Shown here: in pieces, positions 8,914-21,793 of the stretch | How positions within the stretch are numbered: position 1 is the first letter of the stretch | Layout: every line of letters starts with the position of its first letter | Assembly (NCBI GenBank): GCA_003569125.1 | Contig: BGOG01000010.1 | Span: 1 to 61,317, forward strand | Direction of reading: 5' to 3' | DNA: 61,317 nucleotides | Source of the DNA: Acidimicrobiaceae bacterium | GTDB taxonomy: Bacteria; Actinomycetota; Acidimicrobiia; Acidimicrobiales; Ilumatobacteraceae | Position numbers and translations under genes: made by a program | The notes under the pieces: generated by a model | The model's input: the letters and a program-made list of their open reading frames with translations, nothing else | Database searches by the model: none | What the model was told of the DNA's origin: nothing

Positions 8914-10191
8914 ATGACTGATACCACCGATTCTTCGACACCAGTTAGCCGCTCACGCAACCCACACAAAACAGGCAGTGCTCGTGCGGCGTTTCATGTA
9001 CGCGACTTTCGCCGTATTTGGTTCGGCTCATTTGCATCAAACATTGGAACTTGGATTCAAAATGTTGTTTTACCCGTCTACATTTACGCACGAACAGGGC
9101 GTGCTTCATTCGTCGCTCTATTGATTTTCGCCCAACTCGGGCCAATTTTGTTGCTTTCAATACCTGGAGGTGTGATCGCCGATCGGGTTGATCGCAAAAA
9201 ATTCTTGATTTCGATGCAGGCGATTCAACTTTGCTGCTCGCTCTTGCTTGCTCTTTTGGCCGCCAACAACTCACCAATCTGGATGCTGTTTCTCGCTCAA
9301 CTCGGTGTCGGCATTGGCAACGCACTGAATATTCCGGCTTGGTCGGCGATGTTGACTTCATTGGTCCCACCAAGTGACATCGCCGGAGCGATCTCACTCA
9401 ACTCAACTGTAATTAACGGCGCACGCGTGGTTGGACCGATCATCGTCGCTTTGCTTTCACAGTGGCATGTCACGACCTCTGAGTTTTTTGCGATCAATGC
9501 AGTGACTTATCTGTTCGTAATTTTCGCCTTGATCAGCGTGAAAGTCCCAGAAATTGCCTTTGACACAACTACTGGTTGGCGAAGATTCACTTTTGCATTC
9601 AAAATCGCCCGCGAGCGAATCGTGATATCCCGACTGATCTTGACTCTGGCTTCGTTTTCGTTGTTGTCGCTTCCCTACGTCGGACTCTTCCCCGCCGTTG
9701 CCCAACTTAATTTTGGAATCGAATCTCAAAGCGCCACCTACAAATGGCTTTACGCAACTTGGGGGTTGGGCGCTTGTCTCGGTGGTCTGAGTGTCTCAAC
9801 TCTTTTCGTGGATGTCGACAACCGAAAACTGATTCGACTTGGATTTGCAAGTTTTGCAGTCAGCATGATGGCGTTTGCACTTGCACCAAATGTCGAACTT
9901 GCATTCTTTACTGTTTTCTTTTTGGGCGCCGCCTATTTTTTTACGACAACCTCAATGCAAACGGTCTTTGCATCGGGGCTCACACCAGAAATTCGCGCCC
10001 GAGTGATGGCACTGTGGTTCATGGCTTTCGGCGGCACCGTTCCCTTGGGCAATCTTATTTTTGGTCCGTTGATTGACCGTTACGGTTCGCAGTGGCTACT
10101 CGTTTTAGGTTCGCTTTGGGCTGTTGTTCTCTGGTGGTGGTGCGATATTGAGCGTCTCGAACGAGACGATTCAAACCCCGCCGTCTTGTAG
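8914..10191 (+). CDS. MFS exporter (EntS/DUF894-like)
   Basis: Twelve-span major facilitator protein, 425 residues. The N-terminal motif (FRRIWFGSFASNIGTWIQNVVLP) and GGVIADRVDRKKFL loop are typical of the enterobactin-exporter-like MFS_3 group, along with LTSLVPPSDIAGAISLNS. The substrate is unknown. The first about 30 residues are polar and cytoplasmic. Its end overlaps the convergent murF end by 21 bases, in a region with a short tandem repeat. A second, similar MFS gene lies at 40.4-41.6 kb. Confidence 0.85.
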   Translation: MTDTTDSSTPVSRSRNPHKTGSARAAFHVRDFRRIWFGSFASNIGTWIQNVVLPVYIYARTGRASFVALLIFAQLGPILLLSIPGGVIADRVDRKKFLISMQAIQLCCSLLLALLAANNSPIWMLFLAQLGVGIGNALNIPAWSAMLTSLVPPSDIAGAISLNSTVINGARVVGPIIVALLSQWHVTTSEFFAINAVTYLFVIFALISVKVPEIAFDTTTGWRRFTFAFKIARERIVISRLILTLASFSLLSLPYVGLFPAVAQLNFGIESQSATYKWLYATWGLGACLGGLSVSTLFVDVDNRKLIRLGFASFAVSMMAFALAPNVELAFFTVFFLGAAYFFTTTSMQTVFASGLTPEIRARVMALWFMAFGGTVPLGNLIFGPLIDRYGSQWLLVLGSLWAVVLWWWCDIERLERDDSNPAVL

Positions 10192-11514
10192 ACCGTCACC
10201 GTCTAGACCGTCACACAGCCGAACTAGCCCGGCTACTTTTGAGCCTTTAACAAGAACCAGATCGCCTTCGCCTAAATCTGCGAGAACTTGCCGTGCCTGC
10301 GAAAAACTTGTTTGTTTAACTCCATAGAGATCGGTTTCGACTGCCACCAATTCGATGCGATTCTGTTTTGCAATCGATGCGATTGCTAGGTGCTCTTCGC
10401 TCGGCTCGGCGAGTTCGGCCATCAATCCGCAAAACGCAATGCGCCGTGAACCAGAGACGGTTGCAAGAGTCTCCAGTGCGGCACGCATCGATGCGGGGTT
10501 GGCATTATATGAATCGTCCAGCACCACGGCACCGTTCTTAAGTTTTCGAACTTGCATTCGAGATGGCGAAATGGATGATTTTGAAATCGCTTCGGCCGCC
10601 CGCACGATATCCAACTTGAGAACGCCCGCTACGCAAAGTGCCGCTAGTGCGTTATGCGCCATGTGCCTTCCAGGAATGTTCATCGCCAATTTGACATCAC
10701 CCCACGGTGTTTGAACCTTTGCAACTGCGCATCCCCGCTGATCAATTTCGCATGACATCATCCGAACGCTGGCCGAATCACTCTCGCCAAAAGTCAAGAC
10801 CAACGCGTGGGTTGCGCGGCGCATTGATAAAACATTTGGGTCATCGGCATTCAAGATTGCAACATCATCACTCTGCAGAGAATCGACCAATTCGCGCTTG
10901 GCTCTGGTGACACCTTCAATCGAACCGACTCTCTGGGTGTGGGCGTTTGAAACTGCGGTGACGATACCGATTCGCGGGCGTGCCACCTCACAAAGCCTTG
11001 CGATTTCACCAAAACCGCGCATCCCCATTTCAACTACAAGCGCTTCAACATCGTCGGGAGCGTTCAAAATAGTTATCGGCAAACCGAAGTCGTTGTTGAA
11101 TGATTGTTCGTTGGCGTGCGTTCGAAGCGCAGTAGCCAATGCACTCGCCACGAAATCTTTCGTCGAAGTTTTACCGACCGATCCGGTGATTGCTACCACG
11201 CGATTTTGTAATTTAATATCAAGGCGCGCTCGAGCCCAAGAGCCTAATTTCAACAAACTTTTTCCGGTGTCGTGGACGGATATCGCGGTTCTTCCTTGTG
11301 GCGCTCGCGAAGTTAAATATGCGCCCGCACCACGGCTGAGTGCATCGGCAATAAAATCGTGCCCATCACGCTGATCAATTATCGGCACGAATAATTGACC
11401 AGGCTTTATTGTTCGCGAATCAAATGACACGCCTTCAAGGTGTGCATTGGAGCCGACAAGATGACCAGAAACGGCTAATGCAGCATCTGCAGCCATAAAT
11501 CGCATTTCACTCAA
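10171..11514 (-). CDS. murF: UDP-N-acetylmuramoyl-tripeptide--D-alanyl-D-alanine ligase
   Basis: Adds D-Ala-D-Ala to the peptidoglycan precursor in the cytoplasm; 447 residues. The ATP loop GSVGKTSTKD, NNDFGLP, VVEMGMRGFGEI, LNADDPNV and VLDDSYNANPASM are all typical MurF motifs. The C-terminus (DGLDGDGLQDGGV) is encoded by the TAGACCGT repeat shared with the MFS end and looks non-conserved. It is divergent from ddl, which makes the D-Ala-D-Ala substrate. Confidence 0.95.
   Translation of the reverse strand: MSEMRFMAADAALAVSGHLVGSNAHLEGVSFDSRTIKPGQLFVPIIDQRDGHDFIADALSRGAGAYLTSRAPQGRTAISVHDTGKSLLKLGSWARARLDIKLQNRVVAITGSVGKTSTKDFVASALATALRTHANEQSFNNDFGLPITILNAPDDVEALVVEMGMRGFGEIARLCEVARPRIGIVTAVSNAHTQRVGSIEGVTRAKRELVDSLQSDDVAILNADDPNVLSMRRATHALVLTFGESDSASVRMMSCEIDQRGCAVAKVQTPWGDVKLAMNIPGRHMAHNALAALCVAGVLKLDIVRAAEAISKSSISPSRMQVRKLKNGAVVLDDSYNANPASMRAALETLATVSGSRRIAFCGLMAELAEPSEEHLAIASIAKQNRIELVAVETDLYGVKQTSFSQARQVLADLGEGDLVLVKGSKVAGLVRLCDGLDGDGLQDGGV
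10189..10214. repeat. Two copies of TAGACCGTCAC at convergent gene ends
   Basis: TAGACCGTCAC occurs at 10189-10199 and 10204-10214 across the overlapping ends of the MFS exporter and murF. The same TAGACCGT core occurs three times at the panB/hemW convergent junction (34507-34548). The first copy supplies the MFS stop codon. Confidence 0.6.
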
Positions 11515-11588
11515 TTATAACAGCGCACATCTTATGTGCCTGATCAAACCAATCAATCATCGAGGATGTGCGACTACCGTAAAGGTTG

Positions 11589-12653
11589 ATGAATAACGAC
11601 AATCGTAATTCAAAAATCAATATTGTCGTTTTATTTGGTGGTGAATCTGCGGAGCATGATGTGAGTTGTGTGACTGCTGCTCATGTCTTGCGTGCACTCA
11701 ACGCCGACAAGTATGTGATCACAACAGTCGGCATTACTCGCGATGGCAATTGGGTCAATGTCGAACCAAATCAAAACATCAATACTGATCGACTTACGGC
11801 AAGTGGCACACCGACAAATATCGCCGAGATTTTGCAGCGCAGTAATCAGCTGGTTCGCACCGTCGTGGTCCCGTTGTTGCACGGTCCAATGGGTGAAGAC
11901 GGCACGGTACAAGGTGCGCTCGAACTCGCTCACGTTGCCTATGTCGGCGCGGGGGTTCTCGGTAGCGCCGTCGCCATGGATAAAAGTATCGCCAAACAAA
12001 TTCTCGCCGCAAATAAAATTCCTCAACCAAAATTTATCACCGTGCGTGACAATGAAAATTTGAATGATGTTTGTGATCGCGCAATAAGCGAACTTGGTCT
12101 ACCTGTATTTGTCAAACCAGCGAACATGGGCTCATCGATCGGTGTCAAAAAAGCAAAAGCACGTGATGAAATTTCTTCGGCTCTGAAACAGTCATTTGAA
12201 TACGACGAGTGGGCACTGATTGAAGAGGCTGTTGTTGGGCGCGAGATAGAAGTGGCGATACTCGGCAACCAAACCGCACGGGCATCTGTGCCGGGCGAAA
12301 TCATCCCTGGCAAAGAGTTCTACGACTACGAAGATAAATATTTGGGTGATTTGGCAAAGTTGCTGGTGCCAGCCCCGCTTACGGCGCAGCAGATTCTCGA
12401 AGTTCAACAACTCGCGTTGAAAGTGTTCGCAATTTTGCGTAGCGACGGTATGGCCCGAATTGATTTCTTCTTCGAAGAAAACGGTCGCGGATTCTTGTGT
12501 AATGAGATCAATACGATCCCAGGTTTCACACCAATATCGATGTATCCAAAATTATGGAATGCGTCCGGTTTGAATTACCCAGAACTATTGGACGAATTAA
12601 TCGCTTTGGCGATCGCCCGTCACGCAAAACGTCGATCAAAAACAACACGCTGA
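11589..12653 (+). CDS. ddl: D-alanine--D-alanine ligase
   Basis: ATP-grasp ligase that joins two D-alanines for peptidoglycan, about 354 residues. Seen: VLFGGESAEHDVSCVTA, PLLHGPMGEDGTVQG, FVKPANMGSSIGV, EINTIPGFTPISMYP. The ATG at 11589 is preceded by AAAGG; an in-frame TTG lies one codon upstream. Divergent from murF across about 70 bases that probably hold both promoters. Confidence 0.95.
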   Translation: MNNDNRNSKINIVVLFGGESAEHDVSCVTAAHVLRALNADKYVITTVGITRDGNWVNVEPNQNINTDRLTASGTPTNIAEILQRSNQLVRTVVVPLLHGPMGEDGTVQGALELAHVAYVGAGVLGSAVAMDKSIAKQILAANKIPQPKFITVRDNENLNDVCDRAISELGLPVFVKPANMGSSIGVKKAKARDEISSALKQSFEYDEWALIEEAVVGREIEVAILGNQTARASVPGEIIPGKEFYDYEDKYLGDLAKLLVPAPLTAQQILEVQQLALKVFAILRSDGMARIDFFFEENGRGFLCNEINTIPGFTPISMYPKLWNASGLNYPELLDELIALAIARHAKRRSKTTR

Positions 12654-12663
12654 GATTCGCCCG

Positions 12664-13272
12664 TCAAGATCCTGCGGCGGGAATGTTGATTTTCATGCCC
12701 GGATAAAGCAATACATCGATACTTGACCAGTTATTTGCTCGCACGAGGGCAGCCATCGAGATGCAGAATTTTTTGATGATGCCAAACAAGAAGTCGCCTT
12801 GGGCCACTTCGTAAGTTCCAGCGGGACGATTTCCGCAACCGGGTTTACCAACCTGATTGGCAACAACGGTTTGTTGAACATTCGTCGAAACCACCTGTGC
12901 TGACGGCGGAATTTTAAGTTTTCGACCCGCATATGGAAACTGCGATGCAGAAATCAGACCGTTCCATGCCAACAGCTCAGTCACGGTGATGCCAAATGTG
13001 TTCGCCACTAAATTCGGCGAGTCGCCGGCTTGCACTATGTACTCCTGCTCAACGCCAACGGCGCCCGGAGGCAAACTTGTCGTTGTGACTGGCAAAGTTG
13101 ACTGCACCGGAGGAATAGTCGCGAAATCTGTTGGACCGACCGGCACGACAGTTGTCGCGGTTCCGGTTACATCAACACCACAAGAAGCGAGCAAGCACGA
13201 AGTCGCAATGAGCACCGCCAAAGAAGATTTAAATTTCTGAATCAACATCACGCCCCATCGTAAACGATTCAA
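12664..13272 (-). CDS. Lipoprotein with two LysM domains
   Basis: The N-terminal signal ends in a lipobox (LLASCG), so the protein is probably anchored on the outer face of the membrane. A Thr/Pro-rich linker (TTVVPVGPTDFATIPPV, TLPVTTTSLPPG) precedes two LysM peptidoglycan-binding modules: YIVQAGDSPNLVANTFGITV ... LKIPP and YEVAQGDFLFGIIKKFCIS ... INIP. There is no catalytic domain. The start may be the ATG eight codons downstream (13248), giving a tighter signal peptide. It is tail-to-tail with ddl. Confidence 0.8.
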   Translation of the reverse strand: MNRLRWGVMLIQKFKSSLAVLIATSCLLASCGVDVTGTATTVVPVGPTDFATIPPVQSTLPVTTTSLPPGAVGVEQEYIVQAGDSPNLVANTFGITVTELLAWNGLISASQFPYAGRKLKIPPSAQVVSTNVQQTVVANQVGKPGCGNRPAGTYEVAQGDFLFGIIKKFCISMAALVRANNWSSIDVLLYPGMKINIPAAGS

Positions 13273-13316
13273 GACATCCCATGGGTGAACACAAATTACG
13301 AACTTTTCGAAAAGCC

Positions 13317-14760
13317 TTAATTCAAGGGTTTCGCCGACGCGACTATCGGCACAGGCAAATCTGTGGAGCCCATCAAATACTGATCAACCGCCGCCGCGGC
13401 CGCGCGCCCTTCAGCGATTGCCCAAACGATCAAACTTTGTCCACGACCCATGTCACCGGCGACAAACACGCCGTTTGTATTTGACATATAGCCGTCGTTG
13501 CGCACAATGTTTCCGCGTGGGTCAAATTGCAATCCGAGTTGTTCAATCCACGAAGATTTTTCTGGACCGACGAAACCCAAAGCAAGTAGGACAAGATCGG
13601 CAGGCAACTCACGCTCCGTGCCCTCAATTTTCACGAACGATCCCGACTCTGACTTGACCTCGCATATCACCAATGCACGAACGTTGTTATTTTCATCGCC
13701 CAAAAATCGATCTGTCGTCACCGAGAACAAACGATCCCCGCCTTCTTCATGTGCCGATGATGTTCGATAGATAAAACTCCACTGAGGCCAAGGGTTCTCA
13801 GCCGCGCGCATCTCGGGCGGCTGCGGCAAAATTTCGAGTTGCGTCACCGACGCCGCTCCTTGTCGATGTGCGGTGCCCAAACAATCTGCACCGGTGTCAC
13901 CACCGCCGATGATCACGACATGTTTGCCAGATGCCGAAATCGGTGAAGCCGCTATGTCTCCTTGTTGAACTTTGTTCGCCGGCGGCAGATACTCCATCGC
14001 TTGATAAATATTCTTTAATTCACGACCAGCGACTGGCAAGTCGCGCCACGAAGTCGCGCCACAGGCCAACACCACCGCATCATTCGAAGCAACAAGCACG
14101 TCGATATCGACATTTTCGCCGACGACGGCATTTGTCCGAAATACGGTTCCTTCGCTTCGCATCTGATCTACGCGCCGCTCAATCTGATGCTTCTCCATTT
14201 TGAATTCTGGTATGCCATAGCGCAGCAATCCACCGATACGATCGGCGCGTTCAAGCACGACAACATCGTGTCCAACGCGCGTGAGTTGCTGAGCACACGC
14301 CAGCCCCGCCGGGCCCGAGCCGATTACAACCACGCGTTTGCCGGTTTTTTTCGACGGCATCTGCGGGACGACCCATCCCTCGCTCCATGCGCGATCGATG
14401 ATTTCAACTTCAACTTGTTTGATTGTCACTGCATCCGAATTGATACCCAGTACACACGCAGATTCGCAAGGCGCCGGGCACAACCGCCCGGTAAATTCCG
14501 GAAAATTATTCGTCGCATGCAAACGCTCTATTGCTTCCTTCCAATGACCGCGATAAACGAGATCGTTCCAATCTGGTATCAAATTTCCAAGCGGGCAGCC
14601 ATTGTTGCAGAACGGGATTCCGCAATCCATACATCGACCAGCCTGATGCTTTAATTCTTCAGCAGGAAACTTTTCGTATACCTCTCGCCAATCTTGAACA
14701 CGCACTTCGATGCGCCTGCGTTGCGGGGTTGCACGATCCCACTTGAGAAATCCGGTCGGC

Positions 14761-14768
<8 letters not shown>
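13317..14768 (-). CDS. gltD: Glutamate synthase small (beta) subunit
   Basis: FAD/iron-sulfur subunit that feeds NADPH electrons to GltB, 483 residues. N-terminal cysteine clusters ([34 protein letters not shown]) bind Fe-S. FAD motif [17 protein letters not shown] and NADPH motif [15 protein letters not shown] follow, then [19 protein letters not shown]. The start overlaps the gltB end by 8 bases, indicating coupled translation. Confidence 0.95.
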
Positions 14769-19293
<4,525 letters not shown>

Positions 19294-19343
19294 AGTTGTC
19301 GTCCTTAAATTAGAAAGCAAAAATTAATCAGCAATAACTAATC

Positions 19344-19365
19344 AGCCAGCCATGATCGGCTGGCT
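19344..19365 (-). terminator. Hairpin after the crotonase gene
   Basis: Perfect 8-bp stem AGCCAGCC (19344-19351) with GGCTGGCT (19358-19365) and a 6-base loop. On the minus strand it follows the crotonase stop and is trailed by T-rich sequence (GATTAGTTATT). It separates crotonase from gltB. Confidence 0.6.
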
Positions 19366-19397
19366 AGACGGGACGACGTTGGCCCGAGAATTGAAGT

Positions 19398-20285
19398 CTA
19401 GGCAGTTGTCGGCGCGAAATTAGCCGGCCTTTTTTCAAAGTTCGATGTCACAGCTTCGACCTGATTCGGCTTGCCGATCAATGAATGGATAATCTTGCGC
19501 TCTGCAGCAAAATGTTCAGCGGCCCCGGCGTTAGAAAGTCGGTTGATTAACTCCTTGGCTCCTCGCACCGCATCAGGACTGCGCTCGGCAATTTCGCGAG
19601 CAATCTGCATCGCATCTTCGAGCGGAGTTTCGGAGATTCGGGTTACGACCCCCAACTCGTGAGCTTGTGCACCCGAAATAACACGTGCGCTGAAAACCAA
19701 ATCTTTAACCACATCATCTCTCACCAGTCGAGACAGCATCAAAGTGCCCGTCATGTCGGGGATTAATCCCCAGTGCACTTCACGCATTGAAAGTTGCGTT
19801 GTTGGATGGGCGACTCGGATGTCGGCGCCGAGTGCTAGTTGCATTCCACCACCTAGTGCGTGTCCCTGCAGTGCTGCAACAACCGGCACCGGAACTTCTT
19901 GCCACACCCAACAAATTTGTTGCGCTAGATGTGTGATCGCACCAGGCTCCATAACCCCTGCGTTCTGCTTGTCGGCGTCTGGCTTCGGCTGGCTTTTGCC
20001 ACCCGAATCGGCCATCGCTTGAAAACTCCCGAAATCTAAACCTGCGCAGAACGATGCCCCGTTTCCAGATATTACGACCGCGCGAATTTCACGATTCGTC
20101 ACCAGGTCTTTGCCCGCCCGAGCGATCGCCTCAAACATTGCTGGGTCAAGGGCATTTCGTTTGTCGGCGCGATCCAGACGCACATCAGCAATGCCATCTT
20201 GAATCGAAACTTTCACTCGGTCGTTGTAATTTTTGCTCTCGTTCACAGTCGCCACTTTCTTTTGTGAATATTCAATGTCCATCAT
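19398..20285 (-). CDS. Enoyl-CoA hydratase/isomerase family (crotonase)
   Basis: About 295 residues of the crotonase fold. Seen: RADKRNALDPAMFEAI, oxyanion-hole segments VISGNGASFCAGLDF and ALQGHALGGGMQLALGADIRV. One of the usual hydratase glutamates sits in MREVHWGLIPDMTGTLML. Specific substrate is unclear. Two adjacent ATGs (20285, 20282) compete as start. It is divergent from the nitroreductase gene, with an 8-bp inverted repeat in between. Confidence 0.85.
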   Translation of the reverse strand: MMDIEYSQKKVATVNESKNYNDRVKVSIQDGIADVRLDRADKRNALDPAMFEAIARAGKDLVTNREIRAVVISGNGASFCAGLDFGSFQAMADSGGKSQPKPDADKQNAGVMEPGAITHLAQQICWVWQEVPVPVVAALQGHALGGGMQLALGADIRVAHPTTQLSMREVHWGLIPDMTGTLMLSRLVRDDVVKDLVFSARVISGAQAHELGVVTRISETPLEDAMQIAREIAERSPDAVRGAKELINRLSNAGAAEHFAAERKIIHSLIGKPNQVEAVTSNFEKRPANFAPTTA

Positions 20286-20299
20286 CAATTTAACTTTGT

Positions 20300-20337
20300 C
20301 TGAGTCTCAAATCTTCATCGCTTTATGGCAGACTCAG
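20300..20337. promoter_or_regulatory. Inverted repeat CTGAGTCT/AGACTCAG between divergent genes
   Basis: Perfect 8-bp arms at 20300-20307 and 20330-20337, centres 30 bp apart (about three helical turns), placed between the divergent crotonase and nitroreductase starts. The nitroreductase ATG begins 5 bases after the second arm. This geometry suits a dimeric operator; a leader hairpin is the alternative. Confidence 0.45.
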
Positions 20338-20341
20338 GGCT

Positions 20342-20989
20342 ATGAAACTTGACTTGACAATAGACGAAGTTCTATCAACTACCCGTAGCGTGCGCAAACG
20401 ACTCGACTTTGATCGACCAGTCGAGCGCGAAATCGTCGAAGACTGTCTGAATCTGGCGTTGCAGGCCCCAACTGGTGGCAACAATCAAGGTTGGCACTGG
20501 ATCGTCGTCGAAGACGCAGCAAAACGCAAAGCACTTGCCGATATTTACAAAGCGAACTTCAAGATCTATGCAAGCATGCCAGGACGAAAATTTGCCGAAG
20601 GTGACCAGCGAATCGACCAAATGCCGAAAGTTCGTGACTCGGCAATGTATCTCGCCGATGAATTCCATCGAGCGCCAATGATGCTGATTCCTTGCATCGA
20701 GGGTCGTCTCGAAAATATTGACGTCGCGATGGGCGCAGGCGCGTGGGGATCACTTTTGCCGGGTGTTTGGAGTTTTATGCTCGCACTGCGAAGTCGCGGT
20801 CTTGGATCAGCGTGGACGACGATCCACTTAATTCTTGAAGGCGAAAAAAAGGCGGCAGAAATTCTCGGCATTCCTTTCGAAAAAATCACACAAGGTGGAC
20901 TCTTTCCAATTGCCTACACAATCGGCACCGACTTCAAGCCAGCAAAACGATTGCCACTTGAAAAAGTTTTGCACTGGGATAAGTGGTAG
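20342..20989 (+). CDS. Nitroreductase family protein (FMN-dependent)
   Basis: 215 residues. Seen: TTRSVRKRLDFDRPVEREIVEDCL (FMN phosphate-binding Arg near the start), ALQAPTGGNNQGWHWIVVED, and C-terminal EILGIPFEKITQGGLFPIAYTIG. The family reduces nitro compounds, flavins or enones using NAD(P)H; the native substrate is unknown. It is convergent with the GntR gene, 6 bases apart. Confidence 0.88.
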   Translation: MKLDLTIDEVLSTTRSVRKRLDFDRPVEREIVEDCLNLALQAPTGGNNQGWHWIVVEDAAKRKALADIYKANFKIYASMPGRKFAEGDQRIDQMPKVRDSAMYLADEFHRAPMMLIPCIEGRLENIDVAMGAGAWGSLLPGVWSFMLALRSRGLGSAWTTIHLILEGEKKAAEILGIPFEKITQGGLFPIAYTIGTDFKPAKRLPLEKVLHWDKW

Positions 20990-20995
20990 GGAGTC

Positions 20996-21754
20996 TTAGT
21001 CAACCAGTCGCATTCCGCTTGGCGCAATTGATTTACCCGCCGAAGGCAAATCAACAACGAAATTTGTACGGTGCGCGGCAAACACATGATGCGACAGCAA
21101 AACGGCGTTGCCAGTCACATCGCGAGTAATTCGCTCGCACTCGAGAACGGGTGATCCCATCGGTATTTCAAGTAACCCAGCATCTGTTTTGCTCGCCGCA
21201 TCGGCACCAATCGTTTGCGTTGCCCCACCAATAGGTATTTCAAGCAGCTCGTAGAACGCTGATTGCTCGACTTCATTGCGCGACAAGTGCTGGCCTAATT
21301 CAAACGGACACCAAACTGTTACAACTGCAAAAGGCTCTCCGTTTGCGGTGTTCACTCGCTTGACGCGTAAAACCTGATCGCAGTTCAAAACTTTCGCCAC
21401 TTTACGAGTTGCTTTTTCAAAACCAAATTCGACGATTCTGCGCTCAGACTTCATACCGTTGGCCATCATTTGTTCTTCGATCGTGCCAAGTCGCCCAAGA
21501 GTCTGTGTAAGTTGATCGCTGGATATGACCCACCCGAAACCTTGTCGCGAGACGACGAGACCTTCATCCCGCAAGATTTCAAGTGCTCGTCGGACAGTAA
21601 CTCGACTGACTTTAAACTCGGCAGACAGTTCTGCTTCACTTGGCATCACTCGCCCGGCAGAAAATTCGCGCGCTTCGATTCGCGTTCGCAACGAATTGGC
21701 AATCTCGTGATATCGGACTGTTCGAACTTGTACTATACTTGTATACAATACCAC
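20996..21754 (-). CDS. GntR family (HutC-like) transcriptional regulator
   Basis: The N-terminal winged helix-turn-helix (YHEIANSLRTRIEAREFSAGRVMPSEAELSAEFKVSRVTVRRALEILRDEGLV) is followed by a UTRA ligand-binding domain (LGRLGTIEEQM ... RVKRVNTANGEPFAVVTVWCPF ... FVVDLPSAGKS). There is no good ATG start. GTG at 21754 and TTG at 21748 lie inside the ACTTGTA/TTGTATACAA element, and longer reading reaches TTG at 21775. It is divergent from aconitase. The inferred role is autoregulation and control of acn, and possibly of icd, which carries the same element. Confidence 0.85.
   Translation of the reverse strand: MVLYTSIVQVRTVRYHEIANSLRTRIEAREFSAGRVMPSEAELSAEFKVSRVTVRRALEILRDEGLVVSRQGFGWVISSDQLTQTLGRLGTIEEQMMANGMKSERRIVEFGFEKATRKVAKVLNCDQVLRVKRVNTANGEPFAVVTVWCPFELGQHLSRNEVEQSAFYELLEIPIGGATQTIGADAASKTDAGLLEIPMGSPVLECERITRDVTGNAVLLSHHVFAAHRTNFVVDLPSAGKSIAPSGMRLVD
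21726..21750. promoter_or_regulatory. Putative GntR operator upstream of acn and gntR
   Basis: ACTTGTA at 21726-21732 repeats at 21737-21743, an 11-bp period. The second copy runs into TACAATA so that TTGTATACAA (21739-21748) is a perfect 10-bp palindrome. A TATACT-like -10 box for acn overlaps it. The same arrangement with the same spacing recurs at 30115-30139. HutC-type GntR proteins typically bind short palindromes near their own gene. Confidence 0.65.
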
Positions 21755-21793
21755 GATAAATAATCCCCGAATCAAAACTCAGCAAGGATAAAA

